From Micromonospora marina (GTDB taxonomy: Bacteria > Actinomycetota > Actinomycetes > Mycobacteriales > Micromonosporaceae), in NCBI RefSeq assembly GCF_900091565.1, contig NZ_FMCV01000012.1, positions 62,001 through 126,000 on the forward strand: a stretch of DNA of 64,000 nucleotides. Direction: 5' to 3'. Below, piece after piece: positions 7,902 to 18,814 of the stretch. The notes below the pieces were generated by a model that saw only the letters and a list, made by a program, of their open reading frames with translations, had not been told where the DNA came from and did not search any database. Positions within the stretch are counted from its first letter, which is position 1; each line of letters begins with the position of its first letter. A program made the position numbers and the translations under genes.

Positions 7902-8693
7902 TCAGCCGGGACGGCGAGCGGTGACCGCTGTCGCCGCCCGCTCCTCGTCGCGGACCACCACCGGCTCCAGCCCGGCCGCGGTGAAAACGCCGCACAGCTC
8001 GGGGGCCTGCGCGGCGCTCGACTCGACCACGACGTGCCCGCCCGGGGCGAGCCACTCGGCCGCGCCGGCGGCGACCCGGCGCAACACGGCCAGGCCGTCG
8101 GTGCCGCCGTCCAGCGCCACCGGCGCCTCGTACAGGCGCGCCTCGGCCGGCAGCGAGACCACCGCGGCGCTCGGCACGTACGGCGCGTTCGCCACCACCA
8201 GGTCCAGTTTCCCGCGCCGGCCCGCCGGCAGCGCGTCGAACAGGTCGCCCTGGTAGACCGGGACGCCGAGCGGTTCGAGGTTGCGCCGGGCGCAGGCCAC
8301 GGCCACCGGGTCGATGTCGGCGGCGGCCAACCAGCCGGGTGCCAGCCGCTCGTGCAGCACCACGGCGGCGGCGCCGGAGCCACAGCACAGGTCGAGCACC
8401 GCCGGGGCCGGCCCGGCCAGCGCCGTCGCCGCGTCGACGAGCAGCGCGGTCCGGCCGCGCGGCACGAAGACCCCCGGGTGTACGGCGATCCGCCGGTCGC
8501 AGAACTCGGCCCAGCCAAGCAGGTGCTCCAGCGGCAGCCCGGCGACGCGACTGTCGACCAGGCGGGTCAGCGACTGCGTCGACTCGGCGGCGGCGATCAG
8601 CAGGTCCGCCTCGTCCTCGGCGAAGACGCAACCGGCGGCGCGCAGCCGCCGGACGAGGGCCGGACGGTCGGGGGTGAAGACGGTGGATGCCAT
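7902..8693 (-). CDS. HemK/PrmC-like protein N5-glutamine methyltransferase
   Basis: 263 residues, class I SAM-dependent methyltransferase fold. The N-terminal helical part precedes the FVPRGRTALLVD motif, the SAM-binding VLDLCCGSGAAAVVL (near residue 100), AADIDPVAV, and the substrate loop VVANAPYVPS. PrmC proper has NPPY in that loop, which grips the Gln side chain of release factors; here it is NAPY. This variant occurs in the 'putative protein N(5)-glutamine methyltransferase' branch, distinct from the housekeeping prmC. The target is therefore uncertain. ATG at 8693 follows GAAAGGC. A possible leader ORF lies upstream (see 8738-8800). Confidence 0.85.
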   Translation of the reverse strand: MASTVFTPDRPALVRRLRAAGCVFAEDEADLLIAAAESTQSLTRLVDSRVAGLPLEHLLGWAEFCDRRIAVHPGVFVPRGRTALLVDAATALAGPAPAVLDLCCGSGAAAVVLHERLAPGWLAAADIDPVAVACARRNLEPLGVPVYQGDLFDALPAGRRGKLDLVVANAPYVPSAAVVSLPAEARLYEAPVALDGGTDGLAVLRRVAAGAAEWLAPGGHVVVESSAAQAPELCGVFTAAGLEPVVVRDEERAATAVTARRPG

Positions 8694-8737
8694 GGCATGC
8701 CTTTCGGGAAGCGCTCGTCGGCGCCCCCGGCGTCGCC

Positions 8738-8800
8738 TCAGCCCTGAAGCGACGCGGACTCGGATGGAGCGCCGGTCCTCTGCTTGTGGATCGGACTCAC
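8738..8800 (-). CDS. possible 20-codon leader ORF upstream of the PrmC-like gene
   Basis: GTG at 8800 opens a 20-residue frame, VSPIHKQRTGAPSESASLQG, directly after GAGGAG. Its last codons lie in a hairpin: GCGTCGC (8749-8755 read on the minus strand) pairs with GCGACGC (8730-8736), and the TGA stop is in the loop side. The arrangement resembles leader ORFs that couple translation to downstream expression. There is no homology evidence, and the start codon overlaps its ribosome site tightly, so this is tentative. Confidence 0.3.
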   Translation of the reverse strand: MSPIHKQRTGAPSESASLQG

Positions 8801-8865
8801 CTCCTCGGGTCGCGACAGCACGGGCCGTGGCTGCCCGTCACCCTAGCCGAGCGGCCGGCACGCCG

Positions 8866-9981
8866 TCAGCCCGCCGTGTCGAGCGCCGCCGCCACATCGG
8901 CGAGCAGGTCGGCGGTGTCCTCGATGCCGCAGGAGAACCGCACGAAACCCGGCGTCGTGGCGTCGCCCCACTGGGCCCGCCGGTCGGCTGTGGTGTGCAG
9001 CCCGCCGAACGAGGTGGCGGCGGCCACCAGCCGGGAGGCACCGAGGAACCGGGCCACCCGGCGCTCGTCGCCCAGGTCGAACGAGAGCACGCCCGGCACG
9101 CGCCGCATCTGGGCCGACGCCACCGGATACGCCGGGTCGTCCGGCCGTCCGGGCCAGCGCAGCCCGGTGACGTCCGGGCGGCCCGCGAGCAGTTCGGCCA
9201 GCGCCCGCGCGTTGGCGGTCTGCCGGGCCAGCCGCAGGTCGAGCGTGGCCAGCGACCGGTGGGCCAGCCAGCAGTCGAACGCGCCGGGCACCCCGCCGGT
9301 GGCGTTGCGCCAGGTGGTCGCCGCGTCCCGCAGCCCGGCGTCCCGGGTGGCCAGGTAGCCCAGCAGCAGGTCCGAGTGGCCGGTCAGCGCCTTGGTGCCG
9401 GAGGCGACCACCACGTCCGCGCCGAGGTCCAGCGGGCGCTGCCCGAGCGGCGTGGCGGTGGTGTTGTCCACCGCGACGAGCGCACCGGCGGCGTGCGCGG
9501 CGGCGGCCACCGCCGCGACGTCGGCGACGTCCAGGCCGGGGTTCGCCGGGGTCTCCAGCAGCACCATCCGCACGCCCTCGAACGACGGGTACGGACCGGC
9601 CGTCGGCACGAGCACCACGCGCACGCCGAGCTGCTCCAGCGTGTCCGAGGCGAACGAGCGTACCGAGTAGTAGCCGTCGGCGGGCAGCAGCACCGTGTCG
9701 CCGGGGCGCAGCACGGTCAGCAGCAGCCCGGTGATGGCCGCCTGGCCGCTGGCGAAGACCCGGCAGTCGCCGCCCTCCAGCTCACCGATCGCCGTCTCCA
9801 GCAGCCGCCGGGTGGGGTTGTCGGGCCGTCCGTACCCGTTGACCGCCGCCGACGGGCCGCGCTCGGGGTCCAGGTGGTACGGCGCGGCGAAGACCGGGCC
9901 GGGCAGCAACGGCTGCCCGGGTACCGCGTCCGGCAGGCCGGCGTGCACGCTGCGCGTGCCGTCACCCCAGTGCTCGGTCAT
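8866..9981 (-). CDS. cystathionine gamma-lyase-type PLP enzyme
   Basis: 371 residues of the Cys/Met-metabolism PLP family (fold type I). Visible are YGRPDNPTRRLLETAIGELEGG near the N-terminus, FASGQAAITGLLL (PLP phosphate binding), DNTTATPLGQRPLDLGADVVV, and SGTKALTGHSDLLLGY, in which the Lys of GTKAL is the Schiff-base lysine. Family members cleave cystathionine or transfer sulfur groups; the specific reaction cannot be fixed, but annotated relatives are called cystathionine gamma-lyase. ATG at 9981 (MTEHWGDGTRSVHAG) has GGAGCGGGG just upstream, 11 bases after the gpsA stop, so it is the third gene of a plsC-gpsA operon. Confidence 0.85.
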   Translation of the reverse strand: MTEHWGDGTRSVHAGLPDAVPGQPLLPGPVFAAPYHLDPERGPSAAVNGYGRPDNPTRRLLETAIGELEGGDCRVFASGQAAITGLLLTVLRPGDTVLLPADGYYSVRSFASDTLEQLGVRVVLVPTAGPYPSFEGVRMVLLETPANPGLDVADVAAVAAAAHAAGALVAVDNTTATPLGQRPLDLGADVVVASGTKALTGHSDLLLGYLATRDAGLRDAATTWRNATGGVPGAFDCWLAHRSLATLDLRLARQTANARALAELLAGRPDVTGLRWPGRPDDPAYPVASAQMRRVPGVLSFDLGDERRVARFLGASRLVAAATSFGGLHTTADRRAQWGDATTPGFVRFSCGIEDTADLLADVAAALDTAG

Positions 9982-9992
9982 CCCCGCTCCGC

Positions 9993-11000
9993 TCACTCGT
10001 ACGACTCGGGCTTGGCGGTGCGGCTCATCAGCGCGTCCACCGCCAGGCGCGGGTCCATCCCCTCGTGGCAGATCCGCTCGATCTGCTCGGTGATCGGCAT
10101 CTCCACGCCGTGCGCCCGGGCCAGGTCGCGGATGGCCAGGCAGCTCTTGACGCCCTCGGCGGTCTGCCGGGTGGCCGCCTGGGCCTGCTCCAGCGTCTCG
10201 CCGCGGCCCAGGTGCTCGCCGAAGGTGCGGTTGCGGGCCATCGGCGACGAACAGGAGGCTACCAGGTCACCCATGCCGGCCAGCCCGGCGAAGGTGATCG
10301 GGTCGGCGCCGAGCGCCACGCCCAGCCGGGCGGTCTCGGCCAGGCCGCGGGTCATCAACATGGCCCGGGTGTTGTCGCCGAAACCCATCGCGGTGGCGAT
10401 GCCGTACGCCAGCGCGATCACATTCTTCACCGCGCCGCCCAGCTCGCAGCCGATCACGTCGTCGTTCGTGTACGGGCGGAAGTACGGCGTCCGGATGGAC
10501 GCCTGCACCAGCGCGGTCCGCCGGCTGTCGGTGCCCGCGACCACTGTGGCGGCCGGCTGCTCGGCGGCGATCTCCGGGGCCAGGTTGGGCCCGGAGACGA
10601 CCACCACCCGGTCGGCGGGCACCCCGGCGGTCTCCGTGATCACCTGGCTCATCCGCTTCGTGGTGCCCAGCTCGATGCCCTTCATCAGCGACACCAGCGT
10701 GGCGTCCGGAGCCAGGTACGGCGTCCAGTCGGCGAGGTTGCCGCGCAGCGTCTGCGAGGGCACCGACAGCACCACCACATCGGCCCCCTCGATCGCCTCG
10801 GCGGCGTCACCGGTGGCGGTCACCCGCTCGGGCAGGCGCACGCCCGGCAGGTACTCCGGGTTGTGCCGCCCGGTCCGGATCGCCTCGGCCACGGCGGCCC
10901 GGCGGGCCAGGACCGTCACGTCCCGCCCGGCGTCGGCGAGGATCTTGGCGAACGCGGTCCCCCAGGAACCGGCGCCCAGCACGGCGACGTGCCCGCTCAT
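9993..11000 (-). CDS. gpsA: NAD(P)-dependent glycerol-3-phosphate dehydrogenase
   Basis: 335 residues. GpsA reduces dihydroxyacetone phosphate to sn-glycerol 3-phosphate for phospholipid synthesis. The Rossmann motif is [17 protein letters not shown] at the start, followed by [31 protein letters not shown] and the active-site [43 protein letters not shown] is the second family block. ATG at 11000 overlaps the TGA of plsC by four bases (ATGA), so the two are translationally coupled. This pairing puts the enzyme making glycerol-3-phosphate beside an acyltransferase that acts in the same pathway. Confidence 0.95.
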   Translation of the reverse strand: MSGHVAVLGAGSWGTAFAKILADAGRDVTVLARRAAVAEAIRTGRHNPEYLPGVRLPERVTATGDAAEAIEGADVVVLSVPSQTLRGNLADWTPYLAPDATLVSLMKGIELGTTKRMSQVITETAGVPADRVVVVSGPNLAPEIAAEQPAATVVAGTDSRRTALVQASIRTPYFRPYTNDDVIGCELGGAVKNVIALAYGIATAMGFGDNTRAMLMTRGLAETARLGVALGADPITFAGLAGMGDLVASCSSPMARNRTFGEHLGRGETLEQAQAATRQTAEGVKSCLAIRDLARAHGVEMPITEQIERICHEGMDPRLAVDALMSRTAKPESYE

Positions 11001-11722
11001 TCGGTGGCCTCCCGGGCGCCGGTACGGGCGGGCCGCTGCCAGAGCGGCGGTGGTGTGCCGCCGCGGATCTCCGCGACCAGATCCCGGATACGCAGCATGA
11101 TGGTGTCCGTCATCTCCTCCAGGATCGGCCGGGTCGGCGTGGCGCCGGCCCAGCGGCTCAGGTCCACCGGCGGCCCGGCGACGACAGTCACCGGGGTGCG
11201 CGGGCGCAGCCCGAACCGGGCCGTACGCGGATCGAACATCCGTTCCGGGCCGACCATGGCGATCGGGATCACCGGGGCGCCGGTCACCAGCGCCAGCCGG
11301 GCCGCGCCGGTTTTGCCCTTCATCGGCCACAGGTCGGGCTCCCGGGTGGTGGTGCCCTCCGGGTAGATCACCACCGCGCCCCTCTCGGCCAGCGCGGCGA
11401 CCAGCTTGTCGAGGGACTTGACCGCCTCGACGGTGCCCCGCTCGACCGGGATCTGCCGGCACCGGTGCAGGATCCAGCCGACCACCGGCACCCGGAACAC
11501 GCTGGCCTTGCCGAGGAAGCGCGGCCAGCGCCCGGCGTCGTAGATGTAGTGCGCGACCACGAGCGGGTCGGCGTGCGAGATGTGGTTCGGCACGAGGATC
11601 ACGCCGCCGTCGTGGCGCAGGTGCTCCATGCCCCGCCAGGTGCGCCGGGTCCAGACGATCATCAGCGGCTTCACCAGCACCACGGCGAGCCGTCGCCAGA
11701 ACCCCAGCCTGCGCCGTGCCAC
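10997..11722 (-). CDS. plsC: 1-acyl-sn-glycerol-3-phosphate acyltransferase
   Basis: 241 residues with the LPLAT motifs: block [13 protein letters not shown] (HX4D, here NHISHAD), block II near [20 protein letters not shown], block [26 protein letters not shown], block [14 protein letters not shown]. It transfers an acyl chain to lysophosphatidate at the membrane. The amphipathic N-terminal segment [14 protein letters not shown] fits membrane association. GTG at 11722 is chosen for its strong GAGGAGG site; the open frame extends further upstream. It heads the plsC-gpsA-PLP lyase operon and is divergent from cofC. Confidence 0.9.
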   Translation of the reverse strand: MARRRLGFWRRLAVVLVKPLMIVWTRRTWRGMEHLRHDGGVILVPNHISHADPLVVAHYIYDAGRWPRFLGKASVFRVPVVGWILHRCRQIPVERGTVEAVKSLDKLVAALAERGAVVIYPEGTTTREPDLWPMKGKTGAARLALVTGAPVIPIAMVGPERMFDPRTARFGLRPRTPVTVVAGPPVDLSRWAGATPTRPILEEMTDTIMLRIRDLVAEIRGGTPPPLWQRPARTGAREATE

Positions 11723-11826
11723 GGTGCCTCCTCGATCCGCCCTCGCGCCCCGGCACAGAATCATGCCTGTTCGGCCCCGCCGCGGCCAGTGCGGGTGCCA
11801 GCGCCCTCGCTGGCAGGATGGTCGGC

Positions 11827-12663
11827 GTGTCTGAGGCCCGCTGGACCGTGGTCATGCCGGTGAAGCGCCTTCCGGCGGCGAAGAGCCGTCTGCGGGGCGC
11901 GTTGCCCGGCGTACCCCACGAGGAGCTGGCGCTGGCCCTGGCGGCCGACACCCTGCGCGCGGTGCGGGCGTGCCCGGCGGTCGCCGGGGTGCTCGTGGTC
12001 ACCGACGATTCGCGCGTGGCAGCGGCGGCCGGCGCGGCGGGCGCCCGCGTCGTCGGCGACCCCGGCGGCGGGCTGAACGCGGCGTTCCGGCACGGCGCGG
12101 CCGTCGCCGGTCCGCGTGCCGCGGTGGTGGGCCTGACCGCCGACCTGCCGGCGCTGCGACCGGCCGAGCTGGCCGCCGCGTTGCGGGCCACCCGGGGGGT
12201 ACGCGGGTTCGTGGCTGATGCCCCGGGCGGAGGCACGGTGCTGCTCGCCGCGCCGGCCGGTGCGCCGCTGGCGCCGCGGTTCGGGCCCGGCTCGGCCGCG
12301 GCGCACGCGGCGGGCGGGGCGCTGCCGCTCGCCGGTGAGTGGCCCAGCCTGCGCCGGGACGTGGACACCCCGGCGGACCTGGCCGGCGCCGCCGGGCTGG
12401 GTGTGGGGCCGCGTACCGCCGCGCTGCTGGCGCGGGTCGGCGGGGCGGTCCGGTACGGTGCTGGCATGCAGGGGACGGTGGCTACCTACGACGCGTCGAC
12501 CCGCAGCGGCGTGCTGCTGCTCGACGACGGCACCGAACTGGCGTTCCCGGCCCGCGCGTTCGACGCCTCCGGGCTACGGTTGCTCCGATTGGGGCAGCGT
12601 GTCCGGATCGAGCGGGACGCCGACGGCGAGGTGGTCCGGGTGACCTTGCCGACGATGGCGTGA
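11827..12663 (+). CDS. cofC: 2-phospho-L-lactate guanylyltransferase (CofC/FbiD type) continuing in frame into a cold-shock-like domain
   Basis: Residues 1 to about 205 are the CofC nucleotidyltransferase: [19 protein letters not shown] (GTP-binding loop), [32 protein letters not shown] (metal Asp), and [14 protein letters not shown]. CofC/FbiD makes the GDP- or GTP-linked intermediate of coenzyme F420 side-chain precursor. No stop separates it from a 65-residue segment starting [20 protein letters not shown], which resembles a cold-shock (OB) domain lacking the usual RNP aromatic residues. ATG at 12466 could be an independent start: TACGGT lies six bases upstream, as in leaderless genes. The start is GTG at 11827 after CAGGATGG; ATG at 11818 is the alternative. 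It is located next to ppk as in mycobacteria. Confidence 0.8.
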   Translation: MSEARWTVVMPVKRLPAAKSRLRGALPGVPHEELALALAADTLRAVRACPAVAGVLVVTDDSRVAAAAGAAGARVVGDPGGGLNAAFRHGAAVAGPRAAVVGLTADLPALRPAELAAALRATRGVRGFVADAPGGGTVLLAAPAGAPLAPRFGPGSAAAHAAGGALPLAGEWPSLRRDVDTPADLAGAAGLGVGPRTAALLARVGGAVRYGAGMQGTVATYDASTRSGVLLLDDGTELAFPARAFDASGLRLLRLGQRVRIERDADGEVVRVTLPTMA

Positions 12664-12677
12664 ATAACCTGGCCCGA

Positions 12678-12699
12678 GTTCATTTTCCGTTCACCCTTA
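12678..12699 (+). promoter_or_regulatory. PHO box (PhoP operator) upstream of ppk
   Basis: Two adjacent 11-bp direct repeat units, GTTCATTTTCC (12678-12688) and GTTCACCCTTA (12689-12699), match the actinobacterial PhoP consensus (GTTCACC plus four bases, repeated every 11). The site ends 15 bases before the ppk start. Streptomyces ppk is known to be PhoP-controlled, so regulation by phosphate starvation is likely. Confidence 0.75.
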
Positions 12700-12714
12700 T
12701 CGGGGAATCATGAG

Positions 12715-15024
<2,310 letters not shown>

Positions 15025-15064
15025 CCGGGCCGTGGCGCGTGCCGGGCGGGCATACGGTGAGCGG

Positions 15065-15949
15065 GTGAGCGACGACGAGCCGGTGCGGATCCGGGCCGCC
15101 GGGGGCGTGGTGTGGCGCCCGGGTCCGGCCGGCGTCGAGGTCTGCCTGGTGCACCGCCCCCGCTACGGCGACTGGTCGCTGCCGAAGGGCAAGCTGGACC
15201 GCGGCGAACATCCGCTCGTGGCTGCCGTCCGCGAGGTGGCCGAGGAGACCGGCGTACGCGGCGTGCCGCAGGTACGCCTGCCCACCGTCCGTTACCGCAG
15301 CGAGGGTCTCGCCAAGGCGGTCGACTACTGGTCCATGCGGGCGGCCGGCACCGGCGGTTTCCAGCCCGGCACCGAGGTCGACGACGTGGGCTGGTTCCCG
15401 GTCGACGACGCGGTACGCCGGGTCAGCTACCCGCACGACGCCGAGGTGATCGCCGCGTTCGCGGCGCTGCCGCCGGTCACCGCGACGGCGCTGCTGGTCC
15501 GGCACGCGCACGCCGGCAAGCGCGGCACCTTCACCGGCCCGGACCACGGCCGCCCGCTGGACGAGCAGGGGTGGGCGCAGGCGCGGGCGCTGGTCCCGCT
15601 GGTGGCGCTGGTCCGCCCGGCCCGCCTGTTCTCCGCCTCGGCCCGGCGCTGCGTGCAGACGCTCGATCCGGCGGCGGCCCGGCTGGACCTGCCGATCGAG
15701 GTCTGCGGCGACTTCGACGAGCCGGCACCGGGCCAGCAGGTCGAGGAGTGCACGCTCGCCGCCGCGGCCCGGCTGACCGCGCTGGCGCAGGCCGTCGAGT
15801 CGGTCGCGGTGTGCAGCCAGGGCAAGGTGATCCCGGGCGCGCTGGAACGGCTCACCGGCCGCGTGGACGAGGACTTCACCACCGCGAAGGGCGGCGGCTG
15901 GCTGCTGCCGTTCGCCGGTGACCGGCTGTTCGCCGCCGATCGTCTGTGA
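15065..15949 (+). CDS. mutT1: Nudix hydrolase fused to histidine phosphatase (MutT1 type)
   Basis: 294 residues, two domains. The N-terminal Nudix domain has a complete box G-x5-E-x7-REVAEE-TG-V (GKLDRGEHPLVAAVREVAEE, near residues 42-61). The C-terminal histidine-phosphatase domain starts ATALLVRHAHAGKRGTF, with RHA replacing the common RHG. The same fusion, MutT1 of mycobacteria, removes 8-oxo-GTP/dGTP and hydrolyses diadenosine polyphosphates, and is encoded beside ppk there too. GTG at 15065 (VSDDEPVRIRAAGG) is chosen because the Nudix domain starts at once and GGTGAGCGG precedes it. It is convergent with the next gene. Confidence 0.9.
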   Translation: MSDDEPVRIRAAGGVVWRPGPAGVEVCLVHRPRYGDWSLPKGKLDRGEHPLVAAVREVAEETGVRGVPQVRLPTVRYRSEGLAKAVDYWSMRAAGTGGFQPGTEVDDVGWFPVDDAVRRVSYPHDAEVIAAFAALPPVTATALLVRHAHAGKRGTFTGPDHGRPLDEQGWAQARALVPLVALVRPARLFSASARRCVQTLDPAAARLDLPIEVCGDFDEPAPGQQVEECTLAAAARLTALAQAVESVAVCSQGKVIPGALERLTGRVDEDFTTAKGGGWLLPFAGDRLFAADRL

Positions 15950-15956
15950 GGCGGTT

Positions 15957-17918
15957 TCAGGGCAACGTGACGGTGAGCGTCACCGGGAGGTGGTCGCTGG
16001 CCTCGGTGCGCGGTGCGCGTACCTCGCCCGCGGTCAGGCCCGGCGAGACGAGGACGTGGTCGATCTGGCTACGCGGGTCGTCGGCCGGGCTGGTCCGCAG
16101 TGGCCGGGCCGCCGCCAGCGCGTCCACCAGGCCCGTGCGGGTGAACTCGGCGAACGCCGGGTCGTCCGGCTCGGTGTTCAGGTCGCCGCCGAGCACAAGT
16201 GGACGGCCGTTCGCGTACCGGCGGGCGAACGCGGCCACCTCGCCCGCCTGCTCGACCGGATCCCGGCCGGGCGGCGGTTGCAGGTGCGTGGCCACCACCG
16301 CCAGTTCCCGGCCGCCGAGGTCGAGCGTGACGCCGAGGGCCTGCGCCCCGGTCGGCGCGCCGTGCGCGGTCAGCCGCCGGGTCTGCCCGGAGCGCATCGG
16401 GAAGCGGCTGAGCACCGCGTCGCCCCACACCGGGTCGGCGGCGGGCGCGAAGACGTACGGCATCCCAAGCCGCCCGGCCAGCAGCGCCAGCGTGTCGTGC
16501 CCGCCGTTGAGCCACCAGCCCCGGTCGACCTCGCTCAGCAGCACCACGTCCGCGCCGCGCAGCTCCCGGGCCACCGCGTCCAGGTCCAGCCGGCCGTCCA
16601 GGCCGAACCCCATCCGGATGTTGTACGCCGCCACCCGTACCGCAGCCGTCGCGGTCGTGGCCCGGGCGGTCGTGGCCGGCACGTGCAGCACGGCGGCGAG
16701 CCCGGCCAGCGCGGTCAGGCCCGCCAGGGCCGCGACCCGGGCGGTTGCGGGCAGCACCGGCCCCGGTGACGCCCCGCCGGACGGCGTCGGGCCGGGGGCC
16801 GGCGCGGGCCGGAGAGGCGCGGTAGCCGCCACCAGAGCCACCAGGACGGCCGTGGCGACCGGAGCCCAGCCGTTGGGGTATCCCAGGTCGTAGGCGGCGT
16901 AGTAGGCGACCGTGGCCACCGCGAACACCAGCATCCCGAGCGCCGCCGCCCGGCCGCGCCGCGCCCCTGCCCGCCTGCCGTCGGTGTCTCGTTCGTCGGT
17001 GGCGGCGGCCCGGCCGTCCCCGGCGGCCGTGTCGGTGAGCGCCAGGCAGCCGCCGAGGCCGACGGCGGTGAGCAGGTACGCCGGCACGAGACGCCCGGTC
17101 ACGAACAGCACCGACCCGGCGAGCAGCGCCGACGGCCACAGCAGCCGGGCCGGGCGCACCGGTGCCCGGAACAACGCCGCCGTGAGGAAGAGCAGCACCG
17201 CGAGCGCGCCCGGCAACGATCCGCCGGCCGGGCGGGCGAGGCCGGGGAAGTCGGGCGATCCGGTGCCGGCGGCGGCGCTCCAGACCGCCGGGGCGAGCGC
17301 CACCTGACCGGCGAGCAGCAGCGCCGGCCCGCACAGCAACCAGGTCCGGCGGCCCGGGACGGACGCGGGCGATCCGGCCTCGCCCGCGACCGGGGCGCCC
17401 GTCCGGTCCCGCCGTGCCGCCACCGAGGCGGCCAGGAACGCCAGCACCAGCAGGACGCTCAGGCCCCAGGCGAGCACGCCGCCGCGCCACACCAGGTCCT
17501 CGGTGCCGAGCAGGGCGTGCCCGGCCGCGTTCCCGGCCAGGCCGAGCGCCAGCCCGGCGACCGGCCGGGGCACCGAGGCGGCGACGGCGGCGAGCCAGAT
17601 CAGGCCGGCGAGCAGCCCGGCGCAGGCCGACCAGAGCTGGGCCGGGCCGCCGGGTTGCGCGGTGAGCGCCAGCCGGGCCCCCGCCAGCACACCGGCGGCG
17701 ACGAGTCCGACCGGGGCGGCGCCGATGCGGCGTACGAGCGTGGGCGCGGCGAGCGCGAGCAGGAACCAGCCGAGCGCGAACGCGCCGAGCAACTCGGCAG
17801 GTGTCTCGGCGGCCCGGCCGAACAGGGTGATGACCGACGGCAGCCAGATCCGCAGCACGTCCAGCAGGACCGCGACACCGAGCGCGAGCGTGAGGGTGGA
17901 GAGGTGACGGTGCCGCAC
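15957..17918 (-). CDS. polytopic membrane protein with C-terminal endonuclease/exonuclease/phosphatase domain
   Basis: 653 residues. The first 390 or so are hydrophobic, with about ten to twelve predicted membrane segments broken by a charged stretch (GDGRAAATDERDTDGRRAGA). The C-terminal 240 residues form an EEP (DNase I-like) domain: VAAYNIRMGFGLDGRLDLDA, DVVLLSEVDRGWWLNGG (catalytic Glu), VVATHLQPPP, VLGGDLNTEPDDP, SQIDHVLVS and the terminal SDHLPVTLTV with the catalytic His. The substrate may be a phospholipid or nucleic acid; related membrane-linked EEP proteins are uncharacterised. ATG at 17918 is the start. A wrecked relative lies at 32024-32255. Confidence 0.85.
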   Translation of the reverse strand: MRHRHLSTLTLALGVAVLLDVLRIWLPSVITLFGRAAETPAELLGAFALGWFLLALAAPTLVRRIGAAPVGLVAAGVLAGARLALTAQPGGPAQLWSACAGLLAGLIWLAAVAASVPRPVAGLALGLAGNAAGHALLGTEDLVWRGGVLAWGLSVLLVLAFLAASVAARRDRTGAPVAGEAGSPASVPGRRTWLLCGPALLLAGQVALAPAVWSAAAGTGSPDFPGLARPAGGSLPGALAVLLFLTAALFRAPVRPARLLWPSALLAGSVLFVTGRLVPAYLLTAVGLGGCLALTDTAAGDGRAAATDERDTDGRRAGARRGRAAALGMLVFAVATVAYYAAYDLGYPNGWAPVATAVLVALVAATAPLRPAPAPGPTPSGGASPGPVLPATARVAALAGLTALAGLAAVLHVPATTARATTATAAVRVAAYNIRMGFGLDGRLDLDAVARELRGADVVLLSEVDRGWWLNGGHDTLALLAGRLGMPYVFAPAADPVWGDAVLSRFPMRSGQTRRLTAHGAPTGAQALGVTLDLGGRELAVVATHLQPPPGRDPVEQAGEVAAFARRYANGRPLVLGGDLNTEPDDPAFAEFTRTGLVDALAAARPLRTSPADDPRSQIDHVLVSPGLTAGEVRAPRTEASDHLPVTLTVTLP

Positions 17919-18004
17919 GGGCGCCTCTTCTCGTGACCGACGGGGTTTTCGGCACGGCGATTCTGCGCGGCGCGACGACGGGCGGTCAACGCGTACCCGT
18001 GCGG

Positions 18005-18036
18005 AAGGGCGCCCACCGCGAACGGTGGGCGCCCTT
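18005..18036 (-). terminator. terminator after hupB with UUCG tetraloop
   Basis: A perfect 14-bp stem (18005-18018 with 18023-18036). On the minus strand the four-base loop reads TTCG closed by C-G, the extra-stable UUCG tetraloop. It lies 15 bases beyond the hupB stop. Confidence 0.85.
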
Positions 18037-18051
18037 TCGTGGGCCGTCCGG

Positions 18052-18654
18052 TCAGCGCCGGGTGGCGGCCTTCTTGGCCGGCGCCTTCTTCGCGGGCGCC
18101 TTCTTCGCCGCCGTGGTCTTCTTCGCCGCGGTGGACTTCGCCGCGGTCGTCTTCTTGGCGGTGGTGGTCTTCTTCGCCGCGGCGGACTTCGCCGCGGTCG
18201 TCTTCTTCGCCGCCGTGGTCTTGGTCGCGGCGGCCTTCTTCGCCGGCGCGGCCTTCTTGGTCGCGGTGGTCTTGGTGGCCTTCGCCGCCGTGGTCTTCTT
18301 GGCGGCGGCGGTGGTCCGGCCGCCGGTGGCCTTGGCGGCCCCGGTGGTCTTCTTCGCGGCGGCGGTGTCCTTGGGCACCTTGCCGCTGGCCACCATCTCC
18401 TTGAAGCCCGCGCCCGCCCGGAACGTCGGGACGGAGGTCTTCTTGACCTTCACCGCCTCGCCGGTCCGCGGATTGCGCGCTGTTCGGGCTCCCCGGACGC
18501 GCTTCTCGAACGCTCCGAAACCGGTGATCGCCACCTTCTCGCCCTTGGTGACCGCCGCCTGGACCTCAGCGAGAACCGCGTCGAGCGCGGCCGTCGCCGT
18601 CTTCCGGTCCCCCAGGCGAACGGCGAGCGCCTCGATGAGCTCGGCCTTGTTCAC
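18052..18654 (-). CDS. hupB: nucleoid-associated HU protein with lysine/alanine-rich tail
   Basis: 200 residues. Residues 1-90 are a canonical HU fold: VNKAELIEALAVRLGDRKTA, the GFGAFEKRVRGARTARNPRTG beta arm and the IKVxKTSVPTFRAG-type end. After residue 100 comes a tail of about 95 residues built of AAKKTT, ATK and APAKKA repeats, similar to H1-like tails of mycobacterial HupB. HU compacts DNA, and the tail adds binding to DNA and possibly RNA. GTG at 18654 has GAGGAAGTC just upstream. The gene precedes leuD on the same strand but is separated from it by a strong terminator. Confidence 0.95.
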   Translation of the reverse strand: MNKAELIEALAVRLGDRKTATAALDAVLAEVQAAVTKGEKVAITGFGAFEKRVRGARTARNPRTGEAVKVKKTSVPTFRAGAGFKEMVASGKVPKDTAAAKKTTGAAKATGGRTTAAAKKTTAAKATKTTATKKAAPAKKAAATKTTAAKKTTAAKSAAAKKTTTAKKTTAAKSTAAKKTTAAKKAPAKKAPAKKAATRR

Positions 18655-18768
18655 GACTTCCTCCCGATTGTGCAACTGACTCGACGCGAGCCATTCTGCG
18701 CGCACGGTATGCCCTGTGCTGCCTGGACACAAACATTCGGTGGAAAAAACCCCTTGTGTCGCAACGGA

Positions 18769-18802
18769 TTCGCCCCCACCGGGTGCATCCGGTGGGGGCG
18801 AA
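18769..18802 (-). terminator. terminator after leuCD
   Basis: A 14-bp perfect stem, 18769-18782 with 18789-18802, with a GTGCAT loop, directly after the leuD stop. The hupB promoter must lie between it and 18654; TGTTTGTGTCCAGGCAGCACAG is not a clear promoter match. Confidence 0.8.
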
Positions 18803-18814
18803 TGGCGCGGGAGA

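Noticed and set aside
8281-11100. A 939-residue open frame on the plus strand
   Set aside because: It lies antisense to the PLP lyase and gpsA, with Arg/Pro/Ser/Ala-rich composition and no family motif; it is a high-GC shadow frame.
18052-18350. Repeats that could be mistaken for a CRISPR-like or satellite array
   Set aside because: The repeats encode the lysine/alanine tail of HupB in frame; there are no spacers.
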